A DNA stretch of 64,000 nt from Frigoribacterium sp. PvP032 (GTDB lineage: Bacteria > Actinomycetota > Actinomycetes > Actinomycetales > Microbacteriaceae): assembly GCF_017833035.1 (NCBI RefSeq), contig NZ_JAFIBM010000001.1, forward strand, positions 1,860,001 to 1,924,000, written 5' to 3'. Within the stretch, counting starts at the first letter, position 1. Every line of letters begins with the position of its first letter. Positions 7,807 to 18,407 of this stretch are shown here, piece after piece. The position numbers were made by a program, and so were the translations under genes. Under the pieces are notes generated by a model. That model worked only from the letters and a program-made list of their open reading frames with translations, did no database searches and was not told the origin of the DNA.

Positions 7807-8838
7807 ATGCCTGAGACGAGCGAGCTGACCACCTACCTGCCCTGGGCGGTCGCCGCCGTCCTGCTCATCGCGCTGATCGTGCTGGTGGTGCTGCTCCGTC
7901 GACGCGCGAAGGCGGCGCAGGAGGCGGTCGCGGCCCGCGAGGACGCGCACCGGAGGGCCGTCGCCGATGCGCAGGACGAGCGCGAGCGCGCCGAGCGCGC
8001 CGCCGCCGACGCGCACGCCCGCGAGCTCGCCGAGGTCGAGGCGCGTCGCGTCGACGCCGAGACGAGCGCGCAGCAGAGCCGTGCGCTCGTCGCCGCCGGC
8101 GCCAAGTGGGAGGAGACCTCCCGCTGCATGCTGCTCGACGCGGTCACCGACCTCGGCCTCGACGGCGTCCTCGTGACGAACCTCGTGTTCGTGCCCGTCG
8201 ACGCGACCCGGACCCGTCGGTTCGTGGCGCAGGTCGACCACGTGCTCCTGCTGCCCACGGTCGCCCTCGTGATCGAGAACAAGGGGTGGAAGGGCGTCGT
8301 GCTCGACGGCGTTCACCCGAGGGACGCCGGCTCGTCGTTCGCGACCCTCCTCGGCGACCTCGAGCTCGAGCCGCCCTTCGCGGTCCAGGTGAAGCGCGAC
8401 TCCCTCACCTCGCTCGAGCTGCGCACGCACGACGCCGGCCACTCGCCCCGACGTCAGGTTCGCCGTCAGGCGAGCCGGATCGCCGAGCTCGTCCGGACGG
8501 AGACCCATCGCAAGCCCTGGTTCGACACCGCCGTGCTCTACTCGCACCCCGACGCCGACGTGCACGCCGACCCGCGTGCCGACGACGAGGGCGTGAGCAC
8601 CGTCGTCATCGCCAGCCAGGCCCAGCTCCGCGCGCACCTCGAGGACCTCGTCCGTCGCCGTCGCCCCGGCCCCGACAGCCCGCGGATCGACGAGCTGTCG
8701 GCGCTGTTCGCCGGGCTCGGGGCCGAGGTGACGCCCTTCGGCCAGCCGCTCGACCGCGTGTCGGCGACGGCGACGGCGACGACGGCGGGCCCGGCACGCC
8801 AGCACGACGACGCGGGCGCCTCGCCCACGCAGCCGTAG
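7807..8838 (+). CDS. Membrane-anchored NERD-domain protein
   Basis: Protein of 343 residues. One membrane helix (about 10-32) is followed by a charged, probably coiled-coil Ala/Glu/Arg-rich stalk (about 33-95). A NERD (nuclease-related) domain follows at about 105-175: FVAQVDHVLLL matches the qIDhvlv motif and ALVIENKGWKGVV the IEvKnwkG motif, so the Asp/Glu/Lys triad of this restriction-endonuclease-like fold is present. The C-terminus is low-complexity. The family is thought to act on nucleic acids, but substrates are mostly unknown; placement at the membrane face is unusual. The start ATG 7807 is chosen because it precedes the membrane helix. Confidence 0.7.
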   Translation: MPETSELTTYLPWAVAAVLLIALIVLVVLLRRRAKAAQEAVAAREDAHRRAVADAQDERERAERAAADAHARELAEVEARRVDAETSAQQSRALVAAGAKWEETSRCMLLDAVTDLGLDGVLVTNLVFVPVDATRTRRFVAQVDHVLLLPTVALVIENKGWKGVVLDGVHPRDAGSSFATLLGDLELEPPFAVQVKRDSLTSLELRTHDAGHSPRRQVRRQASRIAELVRTETHRKPWFDTAVLYSHPDADVHADPRADDEGVSTVVIASQAQLRAHLEDLVRRRRPGPDSPRIDELSALFAGLGAEVTPFGQPLDRVSATATATTAGPARQHDDAGASPTQP

Positions 8839-8992
8839 CACCCTGCCGGGCCAGCGCCTCCTGCAGTCCCTGCACGGCGCAGGCCGATGCTCGGCCTCCT
8901 CGGGGCGTCCTGCCAGGCACCGGTTGCGGCGGGGCCCCTACCGTCGACCCCCTCGGCGCCGGTCCGGCGCGAGGACGACGGGAGACGCGCCG

Positions 8993-10648
8993 ATGAGGCT
9001 GACCGACACGAGCGACCTGTGGTGGAAGACCGCGGTCTTCTACAACCTCGACGTCGAGACGTACCTCGACTGGGACGACGACGGCGTCGGCGACCTCGAG
9101 GGGCTCGCGCACCGGCTCGACCACCTCGCCGAGCTCGGCGTCACCTGCCTCTGGCTCGCGCCCTTCTACCCGTCGCCCCAGCGGGACAACGGCTACGACA
9201 TCGAGGACCACTACGGGGTCGACCCCCGCTACGGCCACCTCGGCGACCTCGTCGAGGTCGTGCGCACGGCCCACGACCGGGGCATGCGCGTCATCGTCGA
9301 CCTCGTCGTCAACCACACCTCCGACCAGCACCCCTGGTTCCGGGAGGCGCGCAGCAGCCCCGACAACCGGTACCGCCGGTTCTACCAGTGGCGCGACGAC
9401 GTGCCGGAGGACGCCCCTGAGAGCATGTTCCCCGACGTCGAGGACGGCGTCTGGCGGTTCGACGACGAGGCAGGCCAGTACTACAAGCACTCCTTCTACC
9501 GGCACCAGCCCGACCTCGCCACCGACGACCCGGTCGTCCGCGAGGAGATCGCCAAGGTGATCGGCTTCTGGCTGCAGCTCGGCATCGACGGGTTCCGGGT
9601 CGACGCCGTGCCGCACCTGATCGAGGGCGACGACGGCCCCGAGCACGACTTCCTGCGGACCCTTCGGCGCTTCGTGGCACGGCGCAGCGGCCACGGCGTG
9701 CTGCTCGGCGAGGTCAACCTGCCCTACGACGAACAGCTGGCGTTCTTCGGCGACGAGGACGGCGACGAGCTCACCATGCAGTTCGACTTCGTCGGCAACC
9801 AGGCGCTGTACCTGTCGCTCGCGCGTCAGGACGCGACCCCCTTGAAGGAGGCGCTGGAGGCACGCCCTGCCCTCGCGCGCGGCAACCAGTGGGGGAACTT
9901 CGTGCGCAACCACGACGAGCTCACCCTCGACCAGCTGAGCGAGACCGAGCGCGGCGAGGTCTTCACGGCGTTCGCGCCGGAGGAGGGGCAGCGGATCCAC
10001 GGGCGCGGCATCACCCGCCGCCTGCCCCCGATGCTCGAGGGAGACCCCCGCCGCGTCCGCATGGTCTACAGCCTGCTGTTCTCGCTGCCCGGCTCTCCGG
10101 TGCTCTACTACGGCGAGGAGATCGGGATGGGGGAGGACGCCCGCGTCGAGGGCAGCCGCGGCGCCGTCCGCACCCCCATGCAGTGGACAGCCGAGACGAA
10201 CGGCGGCTTCTCCGGGGCCCCGGCCGACGACCTCGTCGCAGCCGTGGTGACGGGCGGCAACGCGCCAGAGCACGTGAACGTCTCGCAGCAGCGGCACGAC
10301 CCCGACTCCCTGCTCGCCTTCGTCTCGCAGCTGACCCGCTCCTACCGCGCGGCGCCCGAGATCGGCTGGGGCGAGCTGGCCGTGCTCGACCAGCCGCACG
10401 CCTGCGTGCTCGCCCACAGCGTCGACAGCGAGCTCGGCCTGCTCGTCGCCACGCACAACTTCGCCCCCGACGGCCGGTCGTTCCGCGTCGAGCTCGAGGG
10501 CGCGACCGACGAGTGGCAGGTGGTGGACGTCCTGACCGGCGACGGTGCGGCCCGGCCCCTCGACGACGGCGGCGTCGAGATCGAGCTGGAGGGCTACGGT
10601 CACCGCTGGCTGCGCGTCGTGCGCCCGGGGGAGAAGCGCCTCCTCTGA
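8993..10648 (+). CDS. GH13 alpha-amylase family enzyme, trehalose-synthase-like
   Basis: Cytosolic GH13 enzyme of 551 residues with a (beta/alpha)8 barrel. Catalytic residues by family pattern: nucleophile Asp204 in GIDGFRVDA, acid/base Glu240 in LLGEVN, and Asp308 in VRNHDE. The WWKTAVFYNLDVETYLDWDD opening (quoted in part), RDNGYDIEDHYGVDPRYG and NQWGNFVRNHDELTL are characteristic of the TreS (maltose/trehalose interconverting) group, although VFYNLDVETY replaces the usual VFYEVHVRSF. The C-terminal beta domain (about 450-551) is present and there is no fused maltokinase. A plain alpha-glucosidase or alpha-amylase is possible. It ends 21 bp from the convergent cardiolipin synthase gene with no visible terminator. 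Confidence 0.82.
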   Translation: MRLTDTSDLWWKTAVFYNLDVETYLDWDDDGVGDLEGLAHRLDHLAELGVTCLWLAPFYPSPQRDNGYDIEDHYGVDPRYGHLGDLVEVVRTAHDRGMRVIVDLVVNHTSDQHPWFREARSSPDNRYRRFYQWRDDVPEDAPESMFPDVEDGVWRFDDEAGQYYKHSFYRHQPDLATDDPVVREEIAKVIGFWLQLGIDGFRVDAVPHLIEGDDGPEHDFLRTLRRFVARRSGHGVLLGEVNLPYDEQLAFFGDEDGDELTMQFDFVGNQALYLSLARQDATPLKEALEARPALARGNQWGNFVRNHDELTLDQLSETERGEVFTAFAPEEGQRIHGRGITRRLPPMLEGDPRRVRMVYSLLFSLPGSPVLYYGEEIGMGEDARVEGSRGAVRTPMQWTAETNGGFSGAPADDLVAAVVTGGNAPEHVNVSQQRHDPDSLLAFVSQLTRSYRAAPEIGWGELAVLDQPHACVLAHSVDSELGLLVATHNFAPDGRSFRVELEGATDEWQVVDVLTGDGAARPLDDGGVEIELEGYGHRWLRVVRPGEKRLL

Positions 10649-10669
10649 CGTCGGCCTGCCGCGTCGGGC

Positions 10670-12142
10670 CTACTGGACCGACGCGGTCAGCCGTGCCACG
10701 TTGTCGAGCACCTGGAGGCCCGCGGGGCGGGACAGCCAGCCCTCGAGGGTGATCTCGCGCGACTTGCGGCGGTAGTCGTCCTCGATCAGGCGGACCTCGT
10801 CGACGAACGACTTGCCGTGCACCATCAGCGACACCTCGAAGTTGAGGCTGAACGAGCGCATGTCCATGTTGCTCGAGCCGATCACGGCGACGGTGTCGTC
10901 GACCGTGAAGTGCTTCGAGTGCAGCACGATCGGGCGCTCGTAGAGGAAGATGCGGACACCGGCCCGCAACAGCGTCTCGTAGTACGAGCGCTGGGCGTGG
11001 TAGACCATGAACTGGTCGGCCACCTCGCACGCGAAGAGCTGGACCTCGACGCCGCGCTCGGCAGCCGTCGTGATCGCGTAGAGCATCGAGTCGTCGGGCA
11101 CGAAGTAGGGGCTCGCGATGATCAGCCTCTCCTGTGCGCCGTAGACGAGTGCGTTGAACAGGCGCAGGTTGTTCTCGCCGTCGAAGCCCGGGCCGCTCGG
11201 CACGACCTGGCACTCGAGGCTGTCCGGCCCCTGCCGCTGCTCGATCAGGGGCTCGGCCTCGGCGTCGGTGGGCAGCTCGTCGGTCTCGCTGTACCAGTCG
11301 GTGATGAAGAGGGCGTTGAGGCCGACGGCGGCGGGGCCCTCGAGCCGCACCATGAGGTCCTTCCACTGCAGCCCGCGCTTGATGTTGCCGCGCTTGTTGT
11401 AGCTGGGGTCCGTCATGTTCTGCGAACCAGTGAAGGCGACGTCGCCGTCGATCACGACGATCTTGCGGTGGTTCCGCAGGTCGGGTCGGCGCCAGGCGCC
11501 CTGGAACGGGCGGAAGGGCAGCATCTCCTCGAACCGGATGCCCGAGTCGCGCAGCCACTGCCGGGTGACCCGGCCCTGCGGGTTCCGCATCGTCGCCCAG
11601 TGGTCGTAGAGCACCCGGACGGCGACGCCTCGTGCGTGCGCCCGCTCGAGCGCCTCGAAGAAGAGGAAGGTCGACTCGTCACGGGTGAGGATGTAGAACT
11701 CGACGTGCACGTACCGCTCGGCCTCGTCGACGGCGGCGGCCATGGCCGCGATCGACTCGGCGTAGTCGGGCAGCAGGGTCGCCGTGTTGCCGGGCAGCAA
11801 CGGCATGGCCCCGAGCGTGCGGTTGAGGGTCACGACGGTGCCGAACCACGGGGGGCGCGGGTCCGTCACCGCGTGCACGTCGTCGATGCCCTTGGTCGCG
11901 TCGAGGATGCGGTCGTTGATCTCGCGCTGCTTGTCGCGGCGGTCCTGCGGCAGCTTCGAGCTGCCGAGCAGGCCGAAGAGCACGCTGCCGGGGATCGGCG
12001 ACACGAAGATGGCGAGCAGCCAGGCCATCGCCGAGCTCGGGCGCCGGTTGCGGGGCACGGCCACCACGGCCACGATCCGGATGAGGATGTCGACGACCAA
12101 GATCACCGTCGGGAAGTGCTTGAAGATCCTGCGCCACGTCAT
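10670..12142 (-). CDS. cls: Cardiolipin synthase (phospholipase D family)
   Basis: Membrane enzyme of 490 residues that condenses two phosphatidylglycerols, or transfers phosphatidyl groups, to form cardiolipin. Two N-terminal membrane helices (about 10-60) precede two phospholipase D HKD motifs: first DLRNHRKIVVIDGD with downstream GSQN, second VLHSKHFTVDD followed by GSSNMDMRSF. Length and layout match ClsA-type enzymes. There is no Shine-Dalgarno sequence before ATG 12142, but CAAGAT lies 6 nt upstream on the minus strand (12149-12154), suggesting a leaderless transcript. The upstream gap is shared divergently with the tetR operator region. Confidence 0.93.
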   Translation of the reverse strand: MTWRRIFKHFPTVILVVDILIRIVAVVAVPRNRRPSSAMAWLLAIFVSPIPGSVLFGLLGSSKLPQDRRDKQREINDRILDATKGIDDVHAVTDPRPPWFGTVVTLNRTLGAMPLLPGNTATLLPDYAESIAAMAAAVDEAERYVHVEFYILTRDESTFLFFEALERAHARGVAVRVLYDHWATMRNPQGRVTRQWLRDSGIRFEEMLPFRPFQGAWRRPDLRNHRKIVVIDGDVAFTGSQNMTDPSYNKRGNIKRGLQWKDLMVRLEGPAAVGLNALFITDWYSETDELPTDAEAEPLIEQRQGPDSLECQVVPSGPGFDGENNLRLFNALVYGAQERLIIASPYFVPDDSMLYAITTAAERGVEVQLFACEVADQFMVYHAQRSYYETLLRAGVRIFLYERPIVLHSKHFTVDDTVAVIGSSNMDMRSFSLNFEVSLMVHGKSFVDEVRLIEDDYRRKSREITLEGWLSRPAGLQVLDNVARLTASVQ

Positions 12143-12203
12143 GCGTCGATCTTGTCAGCCCCGGGGCCGGCTCGTCGTTGCCGTTCGCCCGCAGGACATG
12201 CAC

Positions 12204-12230
12204 ATTGCACTATTGACCGCAGAGTGCAAT
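12204..12230. promoter_or_regulatory. Palindromic operator, probably for the adjacent TetR regulator
   Basis: A perfect inverted repeat, ATTGCACT (12204-12211) and AGTGCAAT (12223-12230) with an 11-nt spacer that contains TTGACC. It lies 71 bp before the tetR start and between tetR and cls. TetR repressors that control an adjacent exporter usually bind such a palindrome in their own promoter, so autoregulation of tetR and the DHA2 pump is the likely role. Confidence 0.65.
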
Positions 12231-12301
12231 CATCTCCGGTGGGCACCCGCCCTCCGGCGACGTCGCCGCACCGCGCACCGACGACCGAGAGGAGGCGCTC
12301 C

Positions 12302-14747
<2,446 letters not shown>

Positions 14748-14760
14748 GGTCGGGGCAGCA

Positions 14761-14790
14761 GGAGGGCGCCCGGCGGCGGAGGCGCCCTCC
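14761..14790 (+). terminator. Hairpin terminator after the DHA2 exporter
   Basis: Perfect 10-bp arms GGAGGGCGCC (14761-14770) and GGCGCCCTCC (14781-14790) with a 10-nt loop, 14 bp after the stop codon. Confidence 0.65.
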
Positions 14791-14871
14791 ACGGGCACGG
14801 GAGCAGGAGATGTCCCGGTCGCACCGGCGAGTCCGCCGGGCGCAGGACGTGCGCGGACGTACGATCCGACC

Positions 14872-16224
14872 ATGAGTGAGAGCACCGGCACGACGGAGTG
14901 GGACGTCGACGTGTTCCCCGTCGAGGCGCCGCCCTCGCCGCGAGGAGCCCGCACCGCCGTCCCGGCCCCTCCCGCCGCCGACCCCATCACCTCGCCGCAG
15001 GCACCTGCGACGCACGAGCAGGAGCACCGCCCCGTGACACCCGTCCTCGCACCCGAGGCCCCCGCAGCACCGTCCGACGTCCTCGTCACCCGCCGCGATC
15101 CGCGTCCGGTCTCGGTGCCTTCGCACCGCGCCGACACGGCGGACGACGTCGTGCCCACCGACCCGACCGAGCCGCGTCCGGCGAGCGTCGCCCGGCACTC
15201 GGTCGAGACGTCCGCGATCACCCTCCCCGTGTTCGCGCCGGACGTCGACCCCTCCCTGCCCCAGCCGCCCGATCGCCTGACCCTCGACGACGACGTCCTC
15301 GTGAGGATGGTCGAGCGCCGCCTCGACGACACGGCGACCGTCGACCTCATGGCCGTCGTCCAGGCCCAGCTGCAGGCGCGTCGCGTCGAGGCGGCCCGCT
15401 TCGCCTCGTGGGCGCGCGAGATGGACCGCGTCGGCACCGACGAGGCAGCCGACGCCCTCGAGCGCACCCGGCTCCGCTTCACGGGCGTCATCGACGTCGT
15501 GCTGCCCCTCGACCTCGACGACGTCGGCGGCGCCTCGTCCGAGGCGCCGCAGGATCGAGCGTCCGGCGAGGCGTCGTCGGGCTCGGTCGTTCCTCCCTCC
15601 GATGCCTCGGCCGAGGTGGCCCAGGACGGTGCGTCCGCATCGGCGACCGCATCCGAGCCCGTGGCCGAGCCTGCCTCCGTGGCCGCCCCGGCAGCTCACC
15701 CCGCCGCTCCCGCTCCCGCTCCCGCTCCCGCTCCCGCCGCCGTCGAGCCGGCCCGGCCGACCGCCCAGGGCGAGCGGCCCGTTCGTCCCGCGTCGCGCCT
15801 CCTCGTCGTCGTCGGCCTCGTCCTCGCGGGCCTCGTCGTCCTCGCTGCGGTCGTGCTCACCCTCGTCGCTCCTGCCCTCCTCGCCTCCGCCGTGCTCGCC
15901 ACGGTGGCGGTTCCCGTGGCCGGCGGCCTCGGCGCGGCAGCCGCCCTGCTCGCGGTCGTCCACGGCCCGACGGACGCGGAGCGCGTGGCGGTCCGTGGAC
16001 CCGTCGCGGTCGTCGCGGGGATCGTCGTGTCCGCCGCCCTCGGCTACGGCGTCCTCGTGACCGTGCCGGCGTCGCTCGCCTGGCAGGGCTGGCTCGTCCG
16101 GCTCGTCGGCTTCACGGGCATGACGCCAGGGGTCGCCGTCGTCGCCGCGGTCCTCGTGGCGGCTGCCGCCGCCTTCGTCGTGGCCGTGCTCACGACGGGC
16201 CTGCGCCCGACCTCCCGCCGCTAA
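14872..16224 (+). CDS. Hypothetical membrane protein with long disordered N-terminus
   Basis: A 450-residue protein whose family I do not recognise. Residues 1-140 and 210-305 are Pro/Ala/Ser/Glu-rich and presumably disordered, including an alternating Pro/Ala tract near 282-294. Residues about 140-205 (DDDVLVRMVERRLDDTATVD onward) look helical and may be a coiled coil. Four hydrophobic segments fill about 308-448. There is no signal peptide, so the N-terminal part is probably cytosolic. A TACGAT hexamer at 14860-14865 ends 6 nt before the ATG and there is no Shine-Dalgarno sequence, which indicates a leaderless mRNA. It precedes the Nif3 gene by 9 bp. Confidence 0.6.
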   Translation: MSESTGTTEWDVDVFPVEAPPSPRGARTAVPAPPAADPITSPQAPATHEQEHRPVTPVLAPEAPAAPSDVLVTRRDPRPVSVPSHRADTADDVVPTDPTEPRPASVARHSVETSAITLPVFAPDVDPSLPQPPDRLTLDDDVLVRMVERRLDDTATVDLMAVVQAQLQARRVEAARFASWAREMDRVGTDEAADALERTRLRFTGVIDVVLPLDLDDVGGASSEAPQDRASGEASSGSVVPPSDASAEVAQDGASASATASEPVAEPASVAAPAAHPAAPAPAPAPAPAAVEPARPTAQGERPVRPASRLLVVVGLVLAGLVVLAAVVLTLVAPALLASAVLATVAVPVAGGLGAAAALLAVVHGPTDAERVAVRGPVAVVAGIVVSAALGYGVLVTVPASLAWQGWLVRLVGFTGMTPGVAVVAAVLVAAAAAFVVAVLTTGLRPTSRR

Positions 16225-16233
16225 GCTGAGGGG

Positions 16234-17049
16234 GTGTCCACCCTCGCTTCCGTCAACGCCGTCGTCGAACGACTCTGGCCCCTCGCGGGCGCCGAGCCGT
16301 GGGATTCTCCGGGCATCGTCGTGGGCGATCCCGACCAGCCCGTGACCCACGTCCGCCTCGCCGTCGACGCGGTCCTCGAGGTCGTCGACGAGGCCGTCGA
16401 CATCGGCGCCGACCTGCTGCTCGTGCACCACCCGCTCCTGTTCCGCGGCGCGACGACGATGGCCGAGAGCACGACGAAGGGCGCGGTCGTCTCCCGCCTC
16501 GTGCGGGCCGGGTGCGCCCTGATCGCCGCCCACACGAACGCGGACGTGGTCGAGACCGGCACCTCGCGCGTCGTCGCCCACCAGCTCGGCCTCGTCGACC
16601 AGCGGCCGATCACCGAGGGGGCCACTAGCTCGACCGGGCTCGGGGTGACCGGCCGCCTGCCCCGGCCCATGAGCCTCGTGTCGTTCGCGCGGCAGCTGGG
16701 CGAGCTGCTGCCTCCCACCGCCGCGGGCATCAGGGTCGCCGGCGACGCCGAGCGCGTGGTCGAGACCGTCGCCCTCTGCGCCGGGGCGGGCGACTCCCTG
16801 CTCGGTCACCCCGACGTCCTCGCGGCGGACGTCTACCTGACGAGCGACCTGCGGCACCACCCCGCGAGCGACGCCCGCGACCTCATGCTGCTCGGCCGCG
16901 GTCCCGCCCTCGTCGACGTCTCGCACTGGGCGAGCGAGTGGCTGTGGCTCGACACGGCCGCCGCCCAGCTGCGCGAGGCGCTCGACGACGTCGAGGTCAC
17001 CCTGAGCGACCTGCGCACCGACCCCTGGGACTTCACGGTCGTGCAGTAG
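16234..17049 (+). CDS. Nif3-like dinuclear metal centre protein (GTP cyclohydrolase I type 2 family)
   Basis: Protein of 271 residues of the Nif3/YbgI family, hexameric toroids with a dinuclear metal site. Metal-site motifs visible: LLLVHHPLLF (two His), IAAHTNAD, and C-terminal DVSHWASEW with His and Glu. The middle PII-like insert found in longer members is absent. Its function is unproven in most species. The start GTG 16234 has TAAGCT ending 6 nt upstream (16222-16227), overlapping the stop codon of the previous gene, so a separate leaderless transcript is likely. The CT398-like gene follows, as is common in actinobacteria. Confidence 0.9.
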   Translation: MSTLASVNAVVERLWPLAGAEPWDSPGIVVGDPDQPVTHVRLAVDAVLEVVDEAVDIGADLLLVHHPLLFRGATTMAESTTKGAVVSRLVRAGCALIAAHTNADVVETGTSRVVAHQLGLVDQRPITEGATSSTGLGVTGRLPRPMSLVSFARQLGELLPPTAAGIRVAGDAERVVETVALCAGAGDSLLGHPDVLAADVYLTSDLRHHPASDARDLMLLGRGPALVDVSHWASEWLWLDTAAAQLREALDDVEVTLSDLRTDPWDFTVVQ

Positions 17050-17129
17050 CCGACCCCCGCCTCCTCGTCTCCGGGCCGACCGGCGACGCCCCGTCACGAC
17101 CGCTGCACCACGACCACGAAGCAGGCACC

Positions 17130-17870
17130 ATGGCCCTCCAAGCAAGCCCCGCCGACCAGGCGCTCCTCCTCGACCTCCAGGCTCTGGACACGACGCTGCA
17201 GCAGCTCGCCCACCGCGCCGCGAACCTGCCCGAGATCGCCGTGCTCGCCACGATCGACGGCGACGCCTCGCGCCTCCGCAGCCGCCTCTCGTCCGAGCAG
17301 GGCGCCTGGGAGGACGCGCAGACCGAGCTGACGCGCATCGAGTCCGACGTGGCCGTCGTGGTGGCCAGGGCCGAGCGCGACCGCACGCGGCTGGCGTCGT
17401 CCTCGTCCGTGAAGGACGTCGCGGCCCTCGAGGGCGAGCTCGTCGCCCTCGCCCGTCGGCAGAGCGACCTCGAGGACGCGCAGCTCGAGGTGATGGACCG
17501 GGTCGAGTCGCTGGGCGCCGTCGCGGCGCTGACGAAGTCCGAGCTCGACCAGATCGAGACCCGGCGTGCCGAGGCCGCCGAGGGCCGCGACGCCGGGCTC
17601 GGCAGGCTCGAGGTCGAGAAGCGCGAGGTCGAGGCCGACCGTGCCGCGATCGCCGAGAAGGTGCCGGCCGAGCTGCTCGCCCTCTACGAGCGCCAGCGGG
17701 CGCGCTACGGCGTCGGCGCGTCGCTGCTCCGCGGCGGGGTCTCCAGCGCGAGCGGCGTGACGCTCACCGGCAGCGACCTCGCGGCCGTGCGGTCCGCCTC
17801 CGCGTACGACGTCGTGCTCTGCCCCGACAGCGACGCGATCCTGGTGCGCACGGGCGAGTCCGGCATCTGA
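17130..17870 (+). CDS. CT398-like coiled-coil protein with degenerate C4 zinc ribbon
   Basis: Protein of 246 residues from the family that follows nif3 in actinobacteria. Residues about 10-190 are heptad-rich helical coiled coil (LDLQALDTTLQQLAHRAANLP; quoted in part: LDLQALDTTLQQLAHR). The C-terminal zinc ribbon normally has two CxxC pairs; here the first pair reads GVSSASG without cysteine and the second VLCPDSDAILVRT keeps only Cys231, so zinc binding is very probably lost. Fold and length are otherwise kept. The start ATG 17130 has a weak upstream GCAGG. Located between nif3 and rnpB. Function unknown. Confidence 0.8.
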   Translation: MALQASPADQALLLDLQALDTTLQQLAHRAANLPEIAVLATIDGDASRLRSRLSSEQGAWEDAQTELTRIESDVAVVVARAERDRTRLASSSSVKDVAALEGELVALARRQSDLEDAQLEVMDRVESLGAVAALTKSELDQIETRRAEAAEGRDAGLGRLEVEKREVEADRAAIAEKVPAELLALYERQRARYGVGASLLRGGVSSASGVTLTGSDLAAVRSASAYDVVLCPDSDAILVRTGESGI

Positions 17871-17901
17871 CCTGCCCGTCGCGGGGGCGCGCGACGCCCG
17901 C

Positions 17902-17907
17902 TAGCAT
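17902..17907 (+). promoter_or_regulatory. Likely -10 box of rnpB
   Basis: TAGCAT ends 6 nt before the predicted 5' end of the RNase P RNA, the spacing expected of a primary-sigma promoter. No convincing -35 is visible. Confidence 0.5.
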
Positions 17908-17913
17908 GGTCGA

Positions 17914-18305
17914 CGCGGATGGGTCGGCAAGACGGTCGCGTCACCACGGGGTCCGCCCCGCGGTGCCGAGGAACGTCCGGGCTCCACAGAGCAGGGCGGT
18001 GGGCAACACCCACCCGGGGCGACCCGCGAGACAGTGCAACAGAGAGAAGACCGCCCCGGTCGTCGTCGAGAGGCGGCGCCGGGGTAAGGGTGAAACGGCG
18101 GTGTAAGAGACCACCAGCGGTTCGGGTGACCGACCGGCTATGTAAACCTCGCCCGGAGCAAGGTCAGACAGAGGACGCCGAGGCTGCTCGCCGAGTCCTC
18201 GGGTAGACCGCTAGAGGGCTGCGGCAACGCAGTCCCGAGAGAGATGGCCGTCCATGGTGCTCACGCACCGGGACAGAACCCGGCGTATCAGCCGGCCCGT
18301 CCGCC
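17914..18305 (+). ncRNA. rnpB: RNase P RNA, bacterial type A
   Basis: Catalytic RNA that matures tRNA 5' ends. Diagnostic conserved segments: GAGGAACGTCCGGGCTCCAC followed by AGAGCAGGG near the 5' end, ACAGTGCAACAGAGAGAAGACCGCC (in part: GTGCAACAGAGAGAAGACC), GGGTGAAACGG, and near the 3' end ACAGAACCCGGCGTATCAG. The ends are set by the P1 helix, 5' GCGGATGGGTCGGC (from 17915) with 3' GCCGGCCCGTCCGC (to 18304), paired with G-T wobbles. Exact termini may differ by a few bases. A perfect 62-bp palindrome follows as terminator. Open reading frames on either strand here are not genes. Confidence 0.97.
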
Positions 18306-18328
18306 TCAGCCGTGCACGCGGCTGACCA

Positions 18329-18390
18329 CACGACGAGAGGGACCCTGGTCCAGGAGGCGCGCCTCCTGGACCAGGGTCCCTCTCGTCGTG
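18329..18390. terminator. 62-bp perfect palindrome, bidirectional terminator of rnpB and ppgK
   Basis: Each arm is 31 bp (18329-18359 and 18360-18390) and there is no spacer: the centre is GGCG/CGCC. It lies between rnpB on the plus strand and ppgK on the minus strand. As RNA it would form a very stable stem with only an enforced tip loop. No U-tract follows. Confidence 0.8.
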
Positions 18391-18407
18391 ACGGGGCCGG
18401 GTCCGCC

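Noticed and set aside
17906-18310. Short open frames on both strands near the Nif3/CT398 genes' downstream region
   Set aside because: The sequence is RNase P RNA, with diagnostic conserved segments and a closing P1 helix.
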